NCBI RefSeq assembly: GCF_027943255.1
Contig: NC_072895.1
Span: 40,770,001 to 40,834,000 of the forward strand
Direction: 5' to 3'
DNA: 64,000 nucleotides
Source: Anastrepha obliqua
Taxonomy: Eukaryota; Arthropoda; Insecta; Diptera; Tephritidae
Shown here: in pieces, positions 9,720 through 21,904 of the stretch
Layout: each line of letters opens with the position of its first letter
Numbering within the stretch: the stretch's first letter is position 1
The notes under the pieces: model-generated
Seen by the model: the letters and a program-made list of their open reading frames with translations, nothing else
What the model was told of the DNA's origin: nothing
The model's database searches: none
Made by a program: the position numbers and the translations under genes

Positions 9720-12565
9720 TATTCTAAGCTGTAATAATGTTTTTTTTTTTTTTTTTGAACGAGGGAAAACCTAAATTTTTACGCTTTTTAGGTTTTTTAA
9801 AACGAAATTTTCTATGAAATTTAAAAAAATCAGGTGATCTGAGCTGTGGACATTTTTTGGCGACCAGCAGAGAGTGTTCTTACCTATGGATCTGTATAAT
9901 GAATCAGGTGTAGCAGCTGTTATGAGAATAAAAAAACGCAAACAAAGTCAGTGACTTGAGCGAATTGCAGCGAAATCGGTTAGAAAGAATAAAGATTGTG
10001 AAATTTATGAAGAACATTTGATCTCAATTGTATATACATAGGAACATGCGTTTAATTTTTCTACTTAAGCTTATTTCAGCTCCATTCCGGTGTCGCAAAC
10101 ATACACACATATGGTATGGGCAATATTACCGTAATTTATGCAAAATTTTGCAGTTATCGCAATTTCAGTTTTTTATATAAAAATTCATCTTCATATACCT
10201 ACATATCCGTAAACAAATATTCGCACAATATGTGCCTACATATGTGCATACATATACCCATGCATTACTATTGAATCAACATGGAATTCCATTCGAATGG
10301 AGGCGAAGCGCTTATCAAAATTTTTGTTTTTGCTCACTACGGTCGTTTAGGTTATTGCAGCTGGCGGCTTTCGTTCTCTCCTCTTGCTGTACGCCTTGAA
10401 GGGTTATATATATATCTGAGTGTAGGCAAAAGCCAGTTACTATTTGTTGCATATTCATATACATATACTGCATATGTATGTATATGTGCCCACATAAATA
10501 AATCTTTATATACTTTTTTATATATTTTTGTGAATAAATGGTCATGCTTTGAACTTCATTCGGCAATGTGGCTGCCCATTATAAAAGCATTGCACTTACT
10601 GCCGATACACTCAGTCGATAATAAAATGCCGAAATTAGTAAGAAGGAAAGAATGGATAGGTAGGCATGCCTGAATTTATCTTATCTGGAAGTGCACAGAT
10701 CAATCGTTGGGCTGTGATAAACATCCATATTTCACACACCACATGCCACCAGCCATCGTTTTCGACTCCGGTTGCGTCTGTGGTGCTTTACGTACAAGCC
10801 TGTATTTTGGGTGCGATTTCTGCACTAAGGGGGACATGTACATATAATTATATGGAATTTGTAGGTAGAAGAATGACATTTTCTGTTAAAAAAGCTTTGA
10901 TAAGCGGTAGCAACAAGCCACTAACAGCATAGCTGCCAACATCTCAGAATTCTCCAAACAATTTATGGTAGAACTAATTGTGTTATAAGCATAATTTTTA
11001 TTAAAATTATATTTTAACATCAAAATAGCTAGTTTCAACTACATAATCTCCTCGCTGGTTTTGTGAATCTTATATGTAGGTATGTATGTAAGCAAAAGGG
11101 ACACATTTGTACGAGCTATTAAATTTTTTCGTATTTTCAGAAGATTTGTACTTTGGCTCAGATATTAAAGCAACCCGTACGTTTGTATATGGTATCTCTT
11201 GGGTTATACTGCATATTTAAGCATGTATGTATGTATGTATTCTCTTCGATGAGCCCGCTGCCACCCACACACCACCCAATCAACCAGACGCACTTGCTTC
11301 GCTTAAGCGCAAGCACAAATCAGAAATTATTTTAAATATGAATTTTTGTATATTTTTTCGCATGTATCAAATGTATACAAATTCATCCATATGTCGGAGT
11401 ATTCGCAAATTCTTCACTTCAAAGTGTGTATTTTTTTTTTTTTTTGCCACCGCCCCGCCCGTTGTGCAAAGGTAGTAGAACAGTTTTCGTTTGTAACCAC
11501 GCCGCTACTGGGCATTGTAGTAGCCATTAGCGCCCGGTGCCGCCTCACAAGCCACTCATTGTAAATGTTGTTGCTTCTTGTGACACCACTTTTGCATCGA
11601 TTTGGTTTTTTTTTTTTTTTAAATAGTTGATTTAATTTCTAACACACATTTGACAATTTGTTTAATATTAAATGAGAATTTTCTTCTTTTGGAAAAAACG
11701 CGTATGCGATTTTCACTGAATACACATCTGGCGTTTCCACCTCGCCCAGAATGTTGCGCCTTGTGTGTATTTGTTTGTGTGCATGTGTATAGTTAGTACA
11801 CGATTTTGCGGCTGGTGCTTCGCTGATCAATGGGTGTTGTAGACTTTTTCTCCAGCACTTTTATATATGTTTTCGGTGTACTAATAACGTTTTCTTCAAT
11901 TACCACTATGCACTTGCACTGTTTTCCAATTTTTATTGATAAATTCCAATTAATACAATTCGCTTTGCTGGAGTTATTCACAAATTTCTTCGAGCTCACG
12001 ACTTTTTTGTGTAACCCGCCCGCAAACTTTTTCAACTCTGCTGCTGCGAATGCGACTGCTCCTTTGTATTGGGTGCTCTCTCACACGGCGCGGCATGGCA
12101 TTTGTTCACTCATTTTTTCATCTTCCAATTTGACGCTCTCTCACATTGCGCGCTTGACAGTTGTCGCTCTTTTTATTCGAAACTTCGAAATCGATAATGT
12201 ATTTTGCTGTGTGCAGAACGATGGGAGCTGCCAGACTTGGGTGCGCCGGAAGCTGCCATCTGTTTAAATGCTTATGAAATTTAATGGCATGGTTTAAATT
12301 AATTTATACTTAACTAAATACATAAATGGTGTTCACTCCATAGAAACTGTGTGGAAAACGCGCAATGGCATGCAAATCACATTTCCATGAGTATCAGATA
12401 TGTAAAACTTTCGTAAAAATCTCCTTTGCCATTCGGAGCTGTATGGCTTCCTATTTGTGGGAAAGCATTAGAACGCATACAACGCACTAGAGGATAATTT
12501 CGTTCTAAACAACCGTCAATAAGTTCGATTGGAACGTAGAAGTTGGTGGAACTAAAATACTGACT
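9720..12565. other. Long non-coding stretch; possible promoter near 12.0-12.2 kb
   Basis: Frames at 10281-10673, 10666-10932, 11153-11564 and 11830-12267 have no family similarity, conflict with frames on the opposite strand and contain simple runs, so I do not call them genes. About 12080-12200 has repeated CTCTCTCAC (GAGA-type) elements beside TTCGAAATCGATAATG, a DRE-like site. This could be a distal promoter, perhaps of the leftward Galphao gene. That is speculation. Confidence 0.35.
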
Positions 12566-12572
12566 GTACGCG

Positions 12573-12650
12573 TTCCCACGACGGCCGGTTCTACGTTACC
12601 GGCAAGACCCGGGCTTATATCCGGTTACGGTCTGTCACTCCAGCATCCCC
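12573..12650 (+). repeat. SINE family B copy 1, interrupted
   Basis: CCCACGACGGCCGGTTCTAC followed by the TTACCGGCA...TTATATCCGG block and CTGTCACTCCAGCA, matching the better copies at 13579-13709 and 53397-53537. Similarity stops abruptly where a GC-rich block begins, and a GGGAATGTTTTTTGTTGTTAC tail-like piece follows near 13095. Confidence 0.65.
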
Positions 12651-13095
12651 CCAGCGGTGCAGGGGTTAGAATATGCCCGAGGTAAGGTATACCTGTCGTA
12701 AAAGGCGACTAAAATCTAGGTTTACCAGTGCCTGAGTAGTATGGGTGCCCAACTGGCAGTGTCTTCGGGCACGATGTCTTACCGGAGACCATAACTCGGT
12801 ACCACGGGGAAGAGGAGCCCTCAGAGTTCGCTCTGACCTATTCTTGGGAACGGACCTTCGGGGAGGTTTTCGTGGTGGCTGTGGTTAAGACCTAAAGCGC
12901 GGGTAGAGCCTTTTGGCTCGATGTAGAGTTGCATTGTAACCAGGTGCCGGGACCTTCAGAACGGCAGAGGTATGGGTAGGCCTCGAGCCCTACCAAGGCG
13001 GTTAGTGTGTCCATGCCACACTGCCAATTGGTACCTTAAATGCTTTTTGCATTTTGGGGCGCTGATCAACGCATTGTGGTAACTATAGCAGTGTA
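12651..13095 (+). repeat. GC-rich retroelement block, probably LINE 5' UTR
   Basis: About 440 bases much richer in G+C than either flank, starting CAGCGGTGCAGGGGTTAGAA and including CCTGTCGTAAAAGGCGACTA. I remember this type of sequence as a dispersed non-LTR element leader in insects, but cannot name the family with certainty. No open frame. It sits inside a family-B SINE, so it inserted later or was transduced with it. Confidence 0.4.
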
Positions 13096-13578
13096 GGGAA
13101 TGTTTTTTGTTGTTACAGCATTAATCATTTCATATCACTCTCATCCCGAAACACAGCTTAAAAACTTCGTGTCTAATTTTGTGTTCACCTGCAATATGGA
13201 GTGTAAATGCATCCTCTAAACGCTTACAGACTTCTTGAGCGAAATGCTAAATATTTTTCACTATTTGAGGGAGAGGCTAAATAACACTTTAAAAACCCTC
13301 TGAACCGTGATTTCCCCTATAGGGTCTGAAAAACATGGAGACGATTTCAGGTTCGTCACCGTCTCCCATCATACTTTCGTCCCAGGAGGATACTCATCTT
13401 CCAGCGACACCATAGAGATGGAGTTGTCATGAAAGAAAGTATTTTAGCCATACAAGGACGCCTCTCTCTGGTCTCATGAGGCATAAATACTTCATATGAA
13501 CTCAGTGATGGTCAAACTAAATAAATTACGAAATTTGGGAAAGAGCCTGAACACTGAACACAATTACGCCAAGATGGT

Positions 13579-13709
13579 CGCTCCCACGACAGTCGGTTCT
13601 ACATTACCGGTACGACTCGGATTTATATCCGGCCAAGGACTGTCACTTCAGCAGCTTTCCCCATATATGTATGGGGAATGTTTATGCTGCTACAACAACA
13701 ACAACAACA
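13579..13709 (+). mobile_element. SINE family B copy 2 with target-site duplication
   Basis: A 131-bp retroposon flanked by the direct repeat CGCCAAGATGGT (13567-13578 and about 13711-13722). It runs CGCTCCCACGACAGTCGGTT, a TTATATCCGG half-palindrome, CTGTCACTTCAGCAG, a stretch around ATATATGTATGGGGAATG, and a TGCTGCTACAACAACAACAA tail. The duplication and CAA-type tail show insertion by target-primed reverse transcription. No protein. Confidence 0.8.
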
Positions 13710-13722
13710 ACGCCAAGATGGT

Positions 13723-14803
13723 GCCTTCCTAAGAAACGTTGCACCTCCTTTCGTCTTGCGGTAAATTTCTGTGAATACTTTGAAAATTTAATTTAAAATT
13801 TAAAAAAGTTGTAGTAGAATATTTTAGCGCTTCATTAAAATGCCAAATGAATTCAATTCGGCTTTGGAACTGGAGCATAAGTTCACATTCCGCCCACATA
13901 TTTTTCTATAATGCAAAAACACAAACAAAAAAAAAGAAACTAAATCGATGTTTATGTATATATATATATTTATTAATTTATATTGAGATAAGTTGAATTC
14001 TTTCTGCATCCGTTTCGAAGAAAATCATTTAATATTAAAGAATAAAACTTTAGATGCTCAATTGAGGATTGGAAGCATAATATCCGAAAACAAAAAAACG
14101 CTATTCGCTTAACTTATAACACTAATCGGTAATTATAACTAACATTAAAGAGTTTTGAATAGAGCGAAAAAATCTGCTTAAATGTCTTCTACCGCTTGCT
14201 TATCTGTTAGACGTGAGTCGTACAATAGTTCGTCGCGTAAACGTGTTTTTTTCACGAAGGGTGCGGATGTATACAAATTCAAGCACAGTAATTTATTTTT
14301 AATTATTTTGTGTTTACTTAATCGGTGATTGTTAAATGTATTAAAAGAAGAACGTTTGGCTAAAATTTGAAGGCAATATGTGTGTGTGTGTGTAGGAAAG
14401 TTAAAAAAGAACTAAGAACTAAGGTAACACCTAAAATTTCAATATTTTCCGACAAACCGTTTTGACGTGTTTATATGATTTTTAAGCGGCTCGTAAATTA
14501 GGGTATTCGCGAATATGACTACTTCCGCCACAGTAAATTTCATGCATAATACGTGGGCTTGGTGTTAGAAAACAAAATTGAATAATTATCGTTGATTGTT
14601 TGAATTTATAGGGAAACAAGATAGTTGATATAATTGATTAATTTTTTTTTTTTTTTGTTTTAATGCGATAATTAGAAAAAATCTAAATGAGTGCAATAAA
14701 GAGCACAATCGGAGCACATGCTAGCGATTGGGTTGAAACGCAACCACCACGGCGACGTTGACGATAGCTACGATGTTTCGAACATCTTCAAGCGCAGAGT
14801 GGG
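13723..14803 (-). other. RanBPM 3' flank, probable 3' UTR
   Basis: Follows the RanBPM stop codon on the minus strand. AT-rich, with short (GT)n at 14380-14393 and (AT)n at 13957-13970, and candidate AATAAA signals at 14292-14297 and 13969-13974. No other gene seen. Confidence 0.5.
14292..14297 (-). promoter_or_regulatory. Candidate RanBPM polyadenylation signal
   Basis: AATAAA on the minus strand about 510 bases after the RanBPM stop codon. A second copy lies at 13969-13974. Which one is used cannot be told from sequence alone. Confidence 0.3.
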
Positions 14804-17800
14804 TCAATTTTGTGGAAAGACATCTTCGATATTTACGAACGCGCACGCACCAAGCGATGCCTGAGCCATCACCTTAAGTAATTCGGAAGCGTGCGCTACG
14901 CACACATCAAGCGGGGGGCGACGCGCATAGTTCATCGATTCTGGAAGAGAATGAAATCGGTTACACAAAAAATTGTAGTAATAAAAGTAATAAAGCCTCC
15001 TTCTCTAATCTTTGGACTTCTAGTAAACAGTATTAAATTCTCGAAAATTTGCGAATTAAAATTAAAGCTCGAAATAAATTTTAAGTTTGAAATTTACTAG
15101 TTTCTGAAATGTTGTTTTTAGTCCATAATTGAGAAGATATTTTGCATTATCTGCTTACCTAAAATGGCGGAATTGAGTGCTGTGCAAACCATTTCTCGTT
15201 TCGTGGGACAAAGTTGCCAACCTAAGGGACTGGACCAGGGATTTGAATAGGCGATTAAACTAAATGCATCCTGAAAAAAATAAACAAAAAAGAAATATAA
15301 GATTTTTGAGCTTATGAGTAAATTATTAAATAATTATTATGTTTAATTTTTCTCAAATTCGGAAAAAATCGATTTAACTCGAAAATAATCTCGCTCACAG
15401 GGTGTGCATGATTAAAGCTACGTCCACATATAGATTTTGGATCGCTTGTTGTTTCACTAAATACAATTATATACATATAATTGGCTCTTGACCCTTTTCG
15501 GGTGTTTGGCTGAGCTCCTACTCCAATTTGTGGTGTGCGTCTTGACGTTTTTCCGCAAATGTAGATACCTATTACTTTTATGCTGCCTCTGAACGGCAGA
15601 TGATTTTTTTTGGAGGAGATTTTTCATGGCAGAAATACACTCCGGGGCTTGCCATTGCTTGACGAGTGGCGATCGCAGTTAGAAAAATCGTTTTCTATCA
15701 TTTGGTGTTTCATGTTCGGATATTCGAACCGTTGGACTGCCGAATAGTAGTCACGCACCAACCCATTCAAATACGGCAGCCGCTTAAATAAATAGAATTA
15801 GCATTGAAAATTATTACATAATTTACCTATTTTTGCCTTAAAAGCGAAGCGAAAGTGAAAGTTGTAAGCAGAAAGACCCTAAAAACTCATTGTACTAATT
15901 TGTACCTCCACTGGGTGGAAGTTTACGGTGTTAGCGTTGTTCCATGATTCTTCAAAATACGCGACACGATATTTTAACCAGTTTTGAAATTTTTTTTAAC
16001 GCTCAATATTTTTTTTCACAAAAGTATAACTTATTGTGCAACCAAAACCATATGAGCCCATATTTCAAAAATTGTTGGTATGTAGTTTTACAGCTTATTA
16101 AATTTTAGTATAATAAAGTGCAAGCGAAAAACAGGGTCTCTCTATCTAACGAAATACCCAAGTCAATACGAACATTATACAGCTAACTAGACGAAAACAT
16201 GATCAGAAAATTCAGGACAGATGGGAGAGTCTGTAGACTTGCAAGAATTCAAGAAGACGCTCCCAGTTGTACTCGATTTATACTATCACTAACACGAAAA
16301 GATTGTAGAACTATGATAGACGTGCTGACGGGACTTGGCCCAGTAGCAGCGTAGACTTATATGATAGGGGTATCGAGAGCAAGGCTCAAAGGAAACTGTA
16401 GAGCTTGGCCTGTGGTATTCAAAACACGCTTAAGTTATTTGGGGGGGCATCACAGTTTGACGGATTGGAAGGCATATCAGCAGTGCGTTGGTAATATCTT
16501 CTTGAATTCGCAATTTAAACAGATACCATTCAGGTGGACTATTTCAAAACGCATAACTAATAAACTCCATCTGATGTCGCTATGGGCCGCAACTGATCTA
16601 TGCGTGACTGCAAGTAAACCAGGTTTACCTAACCGAACCTACAGTGCAAGTTGGAAATTGTTAAAAACTCCTGCCGCACCTTCTTCTTTATAAAAATTTG
16701 TACGGCTTAAGTAAAGTCTTGATCTGAACGTGAATCAGTTGGTTTTTCTTGTGCCATATGTTTACTCACTTCCAACATTTGCCGATCCTCATCGTTCATT
16801 TTGTTTTCCTTTTCCAATTGCTGCCCCATTTGTGAAAGCTCTTTGCCGAATTCCAATATTCTTTCTATGCCGTGACTGTATTTATGAGTGGAGGGTGATA
16901 CATCGATATCTGCTGAGATAAGTGAATAAATTTTATTTTGTTCAAAATATTTGTAAATTTGTATAGCGATGTGTAAAAAATACAAACCCATTTCCTCATC
17001 TATGTCTAAAGAAGTAATTAAATGTGAAATGCCGTTTTTGCACGAGTTGCCTATAAATACATATATATATATAATATGAATATATACATATTTTTTATAG
17101 GTGTACAAAAGCTCTGTTTAAGAAGCTCAACTTCAACATTTTTTGAGGTAAAAATGTATGAAAGCTCCGCCCTGCTAACTAAAAACCTCCTTTATTTACC
17201 GTTTGTATGTGTATTTGTCTCCATTTCAACATCATTCAGATAATCAATATTGCTGGTGTTGTTCTTATTACTAATTGAAATCGCATCATCAGAGCAGTTC
17301 TCATCCGAAGCACTGTGAAGAAAAAATTCATTACGCATTTAGTTAAAATTTAAATATTGTCTTTGCTTACGATGCGTTTTTCATATCCTGTTGATGCGCA
17401 TGATTATCGACGTTTATCACAGCTATATTTGTAGTTGTCCCCATAATCTGTGCATTATTATGTGTTACTGTGCTCTTACCATTCCGATACGATTTGGTTG
17501 ACTGTATGACCGATGTTTGATTCGGGGGCGTTGTCTGCGTTTGTGTTGTGATCGAATTTGTTAATTTATTATTAGTGGGGCAGTACTGAACCAACAAACA
17601 AATATAAAAAAAAAAAATAAAGGTACAAAAAAAATTAAATGATTACATGCACTTTAACTATCGTTTAATTTTTTTTATAGCTAAGTGCTGCTGTTTTTTT
17701 CGTTCTATTCGCTTTACCTCGATATCGGTCCCGTTCACCATTTCTATAAATTGTCTACATTTTAGCATGAACCAAAGATTTTTGTTACTCTCCAATAGTC

Positions 17801-20800
17801 CCGGATAGGAGCGCATCGTGTGCTCGATGGCTTGACCCATTTTGCCAGACATTACCAGTTTCAATATTTCTACATGAAGAAGCAACAAAAAAGGGCTTTA
17901 ACGTTTGTGGCTTAAGGTTTTTTAATGACAACATACTCTGACGATTTCGAATAGATGTCATATCTTCTTGCAACGATTGCCCAGTAGTTCTGGCGAATGC
18001 TTCTGCAGTCTGACTATATCCATTATGTAAGAGATAGGATGACACCATTCTTTAAAAGAGAAGATAAATATTTTCGATATATTTAATTTATAATAGGCAA
18101 TTTTTCAAACTAATGCCCACTTATGAAGAAGAGTCGTGGGATCACCCTGATCAGGTGCCATGGGAAAATCATAAATGGTGGTTCTCGTTTCAGCGCGCAT
18201 TTGTTTCATCATGTCCTCGATTTGATCGAATTTGAATGGCTCCTGTCCAAAGTTAGCGTCAACCTCTTCACCAGGCGTCTGTAGGCCAACCGTTGGATAA
18301 AGTTTACTCTGACATATATAGGAAAATTAACGATTATAATTTCTGGTTTTCTTGTAATACACAAATAACCACATATTTTTAATATCTTACAGGTAAATCT
18401 CTGAATGCGACACCCAAGTCGATGCCATTTTTTGTATAAAAACATGTATTATCCACAAAGTTGACACAACAACCGATTATGTCGCCGGTTGTGAAGGTCG
18501 GTCCGTACGACTGACCATTGCCAGACGAAGAAAAAGAATTGCCATCGTCTCCGTGATATCCATATGATTGCTTGTCCCACCCTGAAAGAGAAATACGCGG
18601 AAGAAAACAAAACGGTTGTTTGTATTTGTAGGATAAAGCTTACGCGCTGCCTTTACCTGGTAAACGGTTCATGCGAAATTGTTGAGCTGTCAAACCGATA
18701 CCCATGTAACCGTTCTTGCCTTTCGATATAATTTTCACTTCAAAATAGTAAAGACCACAGGCGGCTGGAATTGGATGAGCTGTGCGCACAGAGGCGGCGT
18801 CATTGTGTTTGTTACCTACGCCTGAAATAAATAGTGCGAATAGAATAAAAATTATAACAACAAAATTATACGACAGGAAGATGTGAAAAAGGCTTGGAAT
18901 TGTAGTAATCATAGGGAAATTATTATTATTTTTTTTTTTTTTTTGCTGGAGTGACAGCTCTTGACCAGGCATATAATTATATGTAAATCCGGGCCGTTCC
19001 GGAGCCCTACTACTAAGCGTTGACGTTGCTAGGATACCTATAAGATAACTCTATCAAGGCAACTAATTCAGTGCGGCAAATGCTATCACAAAAGATGAAT
19101 TGAATTTCTTCGTCCAAGTGTGCCCATTTTAACCTAACCTAACCTACGTATTACTGGCAAACTCATAGACTAAACTAAACAACAACCCTAATTTTAGATA
19201 AATTTTAAAATGTATGCACCATTTTTTTATACAATTCACCTAGAATGCTTTGCCTTCCAATCAGGTCGCCAAACTTAATTTAAATGCAATCTATACGCAA
19301 ACAATAACAACAATCAGTGTACTAACCCCATATCAGCTGATTATCTTTACATCAACTACATAGTTGACAGTCGCAATCAACAACAATAAACACAAACATA
19401 CCAACATAAATGTCAAAGAAGAATGGTGAAGGAAAACAATAGAAATGCGTGCTTAATAAAAGTAAAAAAAATGTCCAGGCCAATGACAAAAGGGAGCGAA
19501 ACGATAACGAGCGAAATCTGCTTTCGTGCTTAGAGAAGGGTTAAATATATATATCAAACGTTCTCTGTCGTGCTGAAAAACTTCGCGTTTGCTTCCTTTC
19601 CATTTATTCGTTGATTTGTTGACTCGTTCTCCTTTTTTAGTTCATAAAATGGCAGCGCACACTGCACTACACCACAGCGTTACCAAACTTGGGTGTTTCC
19701 GGACAATTGTGGTCTGATTAATTTCGACCGCTATTAAAAAAACATTTTCTATATTCTGGAGTTCCATGAAGAACTACAGCAGCCGCAATTAGTTTACCAA
19801 AAATCCAATTAACAATTTGCATTGAAAAGTGGCATTTATATGGTTATTTCGGCGTAGTGCCATATTTCATGATAAGTTGTAGCAACTGTGAATTGTTACA
19901 AATTAAGTTAATTGAGTTGATTCTTCGATTGCCGCCGGATTTGGTAAGGAAATTTTTCAGTGGCAACACTGCTGTACCGTTGTTTGCGTGAGAAAACAAA
20001 GACCAAATAGGGGAAAAACAAAACAAACAATGAGGCGAATGGAAAATGATCAAGTGCTACCAAAATAACAACAATGACTTATATTTGCAATAAGGTTGAA
20101 TTTCGTCGAACTTATTAAATTTATCGATGAGTTGCTGCTATGGGTATCTACTATAGTAAATAAGAATCCATTGGCGGTAATTCATGTTTAAAGCCCGAAT
20201 TCAAGAAAGATTATCGTTTTCGATGGAATAAAATGCCTTGGCTTTTACATAATGATTTTCTGTTTTGCTATACACCTCAAACCAGGTGCATATATGCCTC
20301 ACTATATAGCTCGCAGCACTGAATGTAGCGCTTTGACAGTTACTGCGTCCTACTGTGCCCAGGCGACAAGGCTATCACCCCAGCTATCAAACCTTATTAT
20401 TTCGAGGAACTTCATATTGGGTTTTAAAGTTGCATTATAAATCGTATTTGTAAAGTGTTTACTCACCTTTGTAGTGTACACGTAGATTATTCAACGAAAG
20501 TCCAATCGATAGGCATTTTTCGTGTGGACTCCAACAGCGTGGCAGTGGAGTTTCAGATTCGTTCACATTTGGATAGAGCATTTTTAGGCGGTCTGTTACT
20601 TGTTGATGCGAATGATGATGATGGCTGCTGCCGCTGCCACCACTTGTGGTGGCGCCCTGTTTCACAGCCGCGCCGCCGCTGGACGGGTTATCGCTGTTGC
20701 TGCTGGTCCCAAGCATATTTGCTGTTAAGAGTACGTTGGTATTTGCGCCGTTACTAGAATTTAGAGAGCTGCCGAAATTGATGCTGCCGCCGCCACCAGA

Positions 20801-21904
20801 TAGCGCGGGTATGTCAAACACAAATGGTGGGTTACTGCTACAGCCACCGAAATTAGGGTAATAATGATGATGGTGGTGTAGTGGTAGTGGATGCGTAAAT
20901 GGATGGTGTGTAAAGTGCGGGGCGTAAGAGTGTGCAGCAGATGGCTTCGGTGCCCTAACTCGTTCGAGGCCCACGTTCAATTCGTCGTCTGCGTCCTCGT
21001 CTTCGTCGTCCTCCTCTTGCAGCAGCAATGGCAGTGATGTTGGAGGTGTTTGGTTACGTTCGCTAGATGCGCTGCTTCCAGCTGCAACTTCACCTATTAC
21101 GCTCAGAGTAGAGCGTTGAGCACCGCTCAAACTTTCCTGTTGTTGTGATTGGTTTTGTGAACCTGGCTGTTGTTGTTCTTGATGTTGACTAGTTGTTGCA
21201 ATATCAGCGCTAAGTTCAACAACTTCACCAGCGACAGATTCTAATGTAGATGCATCAATCGTATCGGCAATTGTGGTACTGTCGTTGAAAGCACATTCGT
21301 GCGTTGGACACTGCTGTTGTAGTTCTTGTTGTTCAACAGATTGTTGTTGCTGTTGATCTTCACCAAAATGCGATGGTGATATTGCTTCCTGTAGTTCCTG
21401 CTGCTGCTGTTCGAGTGGTGGTGATGGCGGTGGTGGTAGTAGTGCGTGTTGCTGGAGGGAGGGAGAGGGAGAATGGTCAAAATGAAGCGTATGGGCAGAG
21501 TGTGGTTGTTCTTGTTCATGTTGCTGATGATGATGATAAAGTTGGAGATTGTGTGACGATGATGTTGGCGACGACGATGATGAGGAGGATGAGGGAGGTG
21601 GGGTAGTATTGTTATTGAATAAGAGGGGTGAAACGAAAACTGAATTATCCGGCAATTGAGATGCCGTTTGCAACGATGGCAATGGCGGTTGTTGTGGTTG
21701 AGGCAGCCCAACTGCGCCGATATGATCCTCATGATGTTCCTGCGACAGCTGGTGCTCCGGCTGCACCAGCTCCGCGTCGCCATCATTATCTGACGATTGT
21801 AGCATTGGCAACATCGGCAAATTGGCAAGCAAATTGCTGCTACTGCTGTTGCTGCTGCTGCTCGCCGACGAATTCAGTTGCTCATTATCGTTATCGGTGT
21901 CCAT
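14804..21904 (-). CDS. RanBPM: RanBPM, Ran-binding protein M / RanBP9-10 orthologue (complete coding gene)
   Basis: Twelve minus-strand exons splice in frame: 20467-21904, 18657-18821, 18391-18581, 18121-18308, 17937-18049, 17718-17869, 17371-17585, 17200-17312, 16988-17050, 16770-16912, 15159-15270 and 14804-14940. The total is 3030 nt, or 1009 residues plus TGA. Every junction has GT/AG ends and phases agree throughout. Residues 1 to about 440 are low-complexity (Q, S, H and acidic runs). SPRY begins near [18 protein letters not shown] and runs across exons 1-4 (about 445-620). LisH follows ([18 protein letters not shown], about 662-694), then CTLH (about 695-750) with [11 protein letters not shown], and a variable linker containing NDVEMET. 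The C-terminal CRA region (about 885-1009) holds [12 protein letters not shown] and ends near [13 protein letters not shown]. The protein is a scaffold of the CTLH/GID-type E3 ubiquitin ligase. Drosophila RanBPM also acts in the germline stem-cell niche (family knowledge). Intron 10 carries a LINE fragment and a SINE. The ATG is inferred; upstream noncoding exons are likely. Confidence 0.96.
15489..15783 (-). mobile_element. SINE family A copy 3, in RanBPM intron 11-10 interval
   Basis: Nearly full-length but diverged antisense copy, from TTTTCGGGTGTTTGGCTGAG to CACCAACCCATTCAAATACG. It lies in the intron between RanBPM exons 10 and 11, and because RanBPM is also on the minus strand it is in sense orientation relative to that gene. 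Confidence 0.85.
16130..16690 (+). mobile_element. LINE relic, C-terminus and 3' UTR, in RanBPM intron 10
   Basis: Plus-strand reading gives [20 protein letters not shown] and later [17 protein letters not shown], the C-terminal DVLTGH...LL...RLRYLG layout of an R1/LOA-type LINE. The 3' UTR (AGGTGGACTATTTCAAAACG, CATCTGATGTCGCTATGG) recurs in reverse at 40855-41000. Inserted antisense to RanBPM between exons 10 and 11. Several stops. Confidence 0.7.
18822..20466 (-). other. RanBPM intron 1
   Basis: A 1.6-kb intron between the long first coding exon and the first full SPRY exon. It carries a degraded family-B repeat near 18945-19010, ending in a short AACCTAACCTAACC run at 19128, and otherwise AT-rich sequence with no coding signal. 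Confidence 0.85.

Noticed and set aside
10281..10673. 130-codon open frame
   Set aside because: Runs through simple TATATG/ACATAT sequence with an overlapping frame on the other strand. Judged chance.
11830..12267. 145-codon open frame
   Set aside because: No similarity to any known family, and it is opposed by frames on the other strand. The region looks more like a promoter or UTR.
14891..15100. 69-codon plus-strand frame ([17 protein letters not shown]...)
   Set aside because: It is the antisense of RanBPM exon 12, which splices in frame and matches the RanBP9/10 C-terminus.
19128..19145. AACCTAACCTAACC resembling the arthropod telomere repeat
   Set aside because: Only about three units, sitting at the end of a degraded retroelement. 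Flies lack TTAGG telomeres and LINE or SINE tails of this kind are common.
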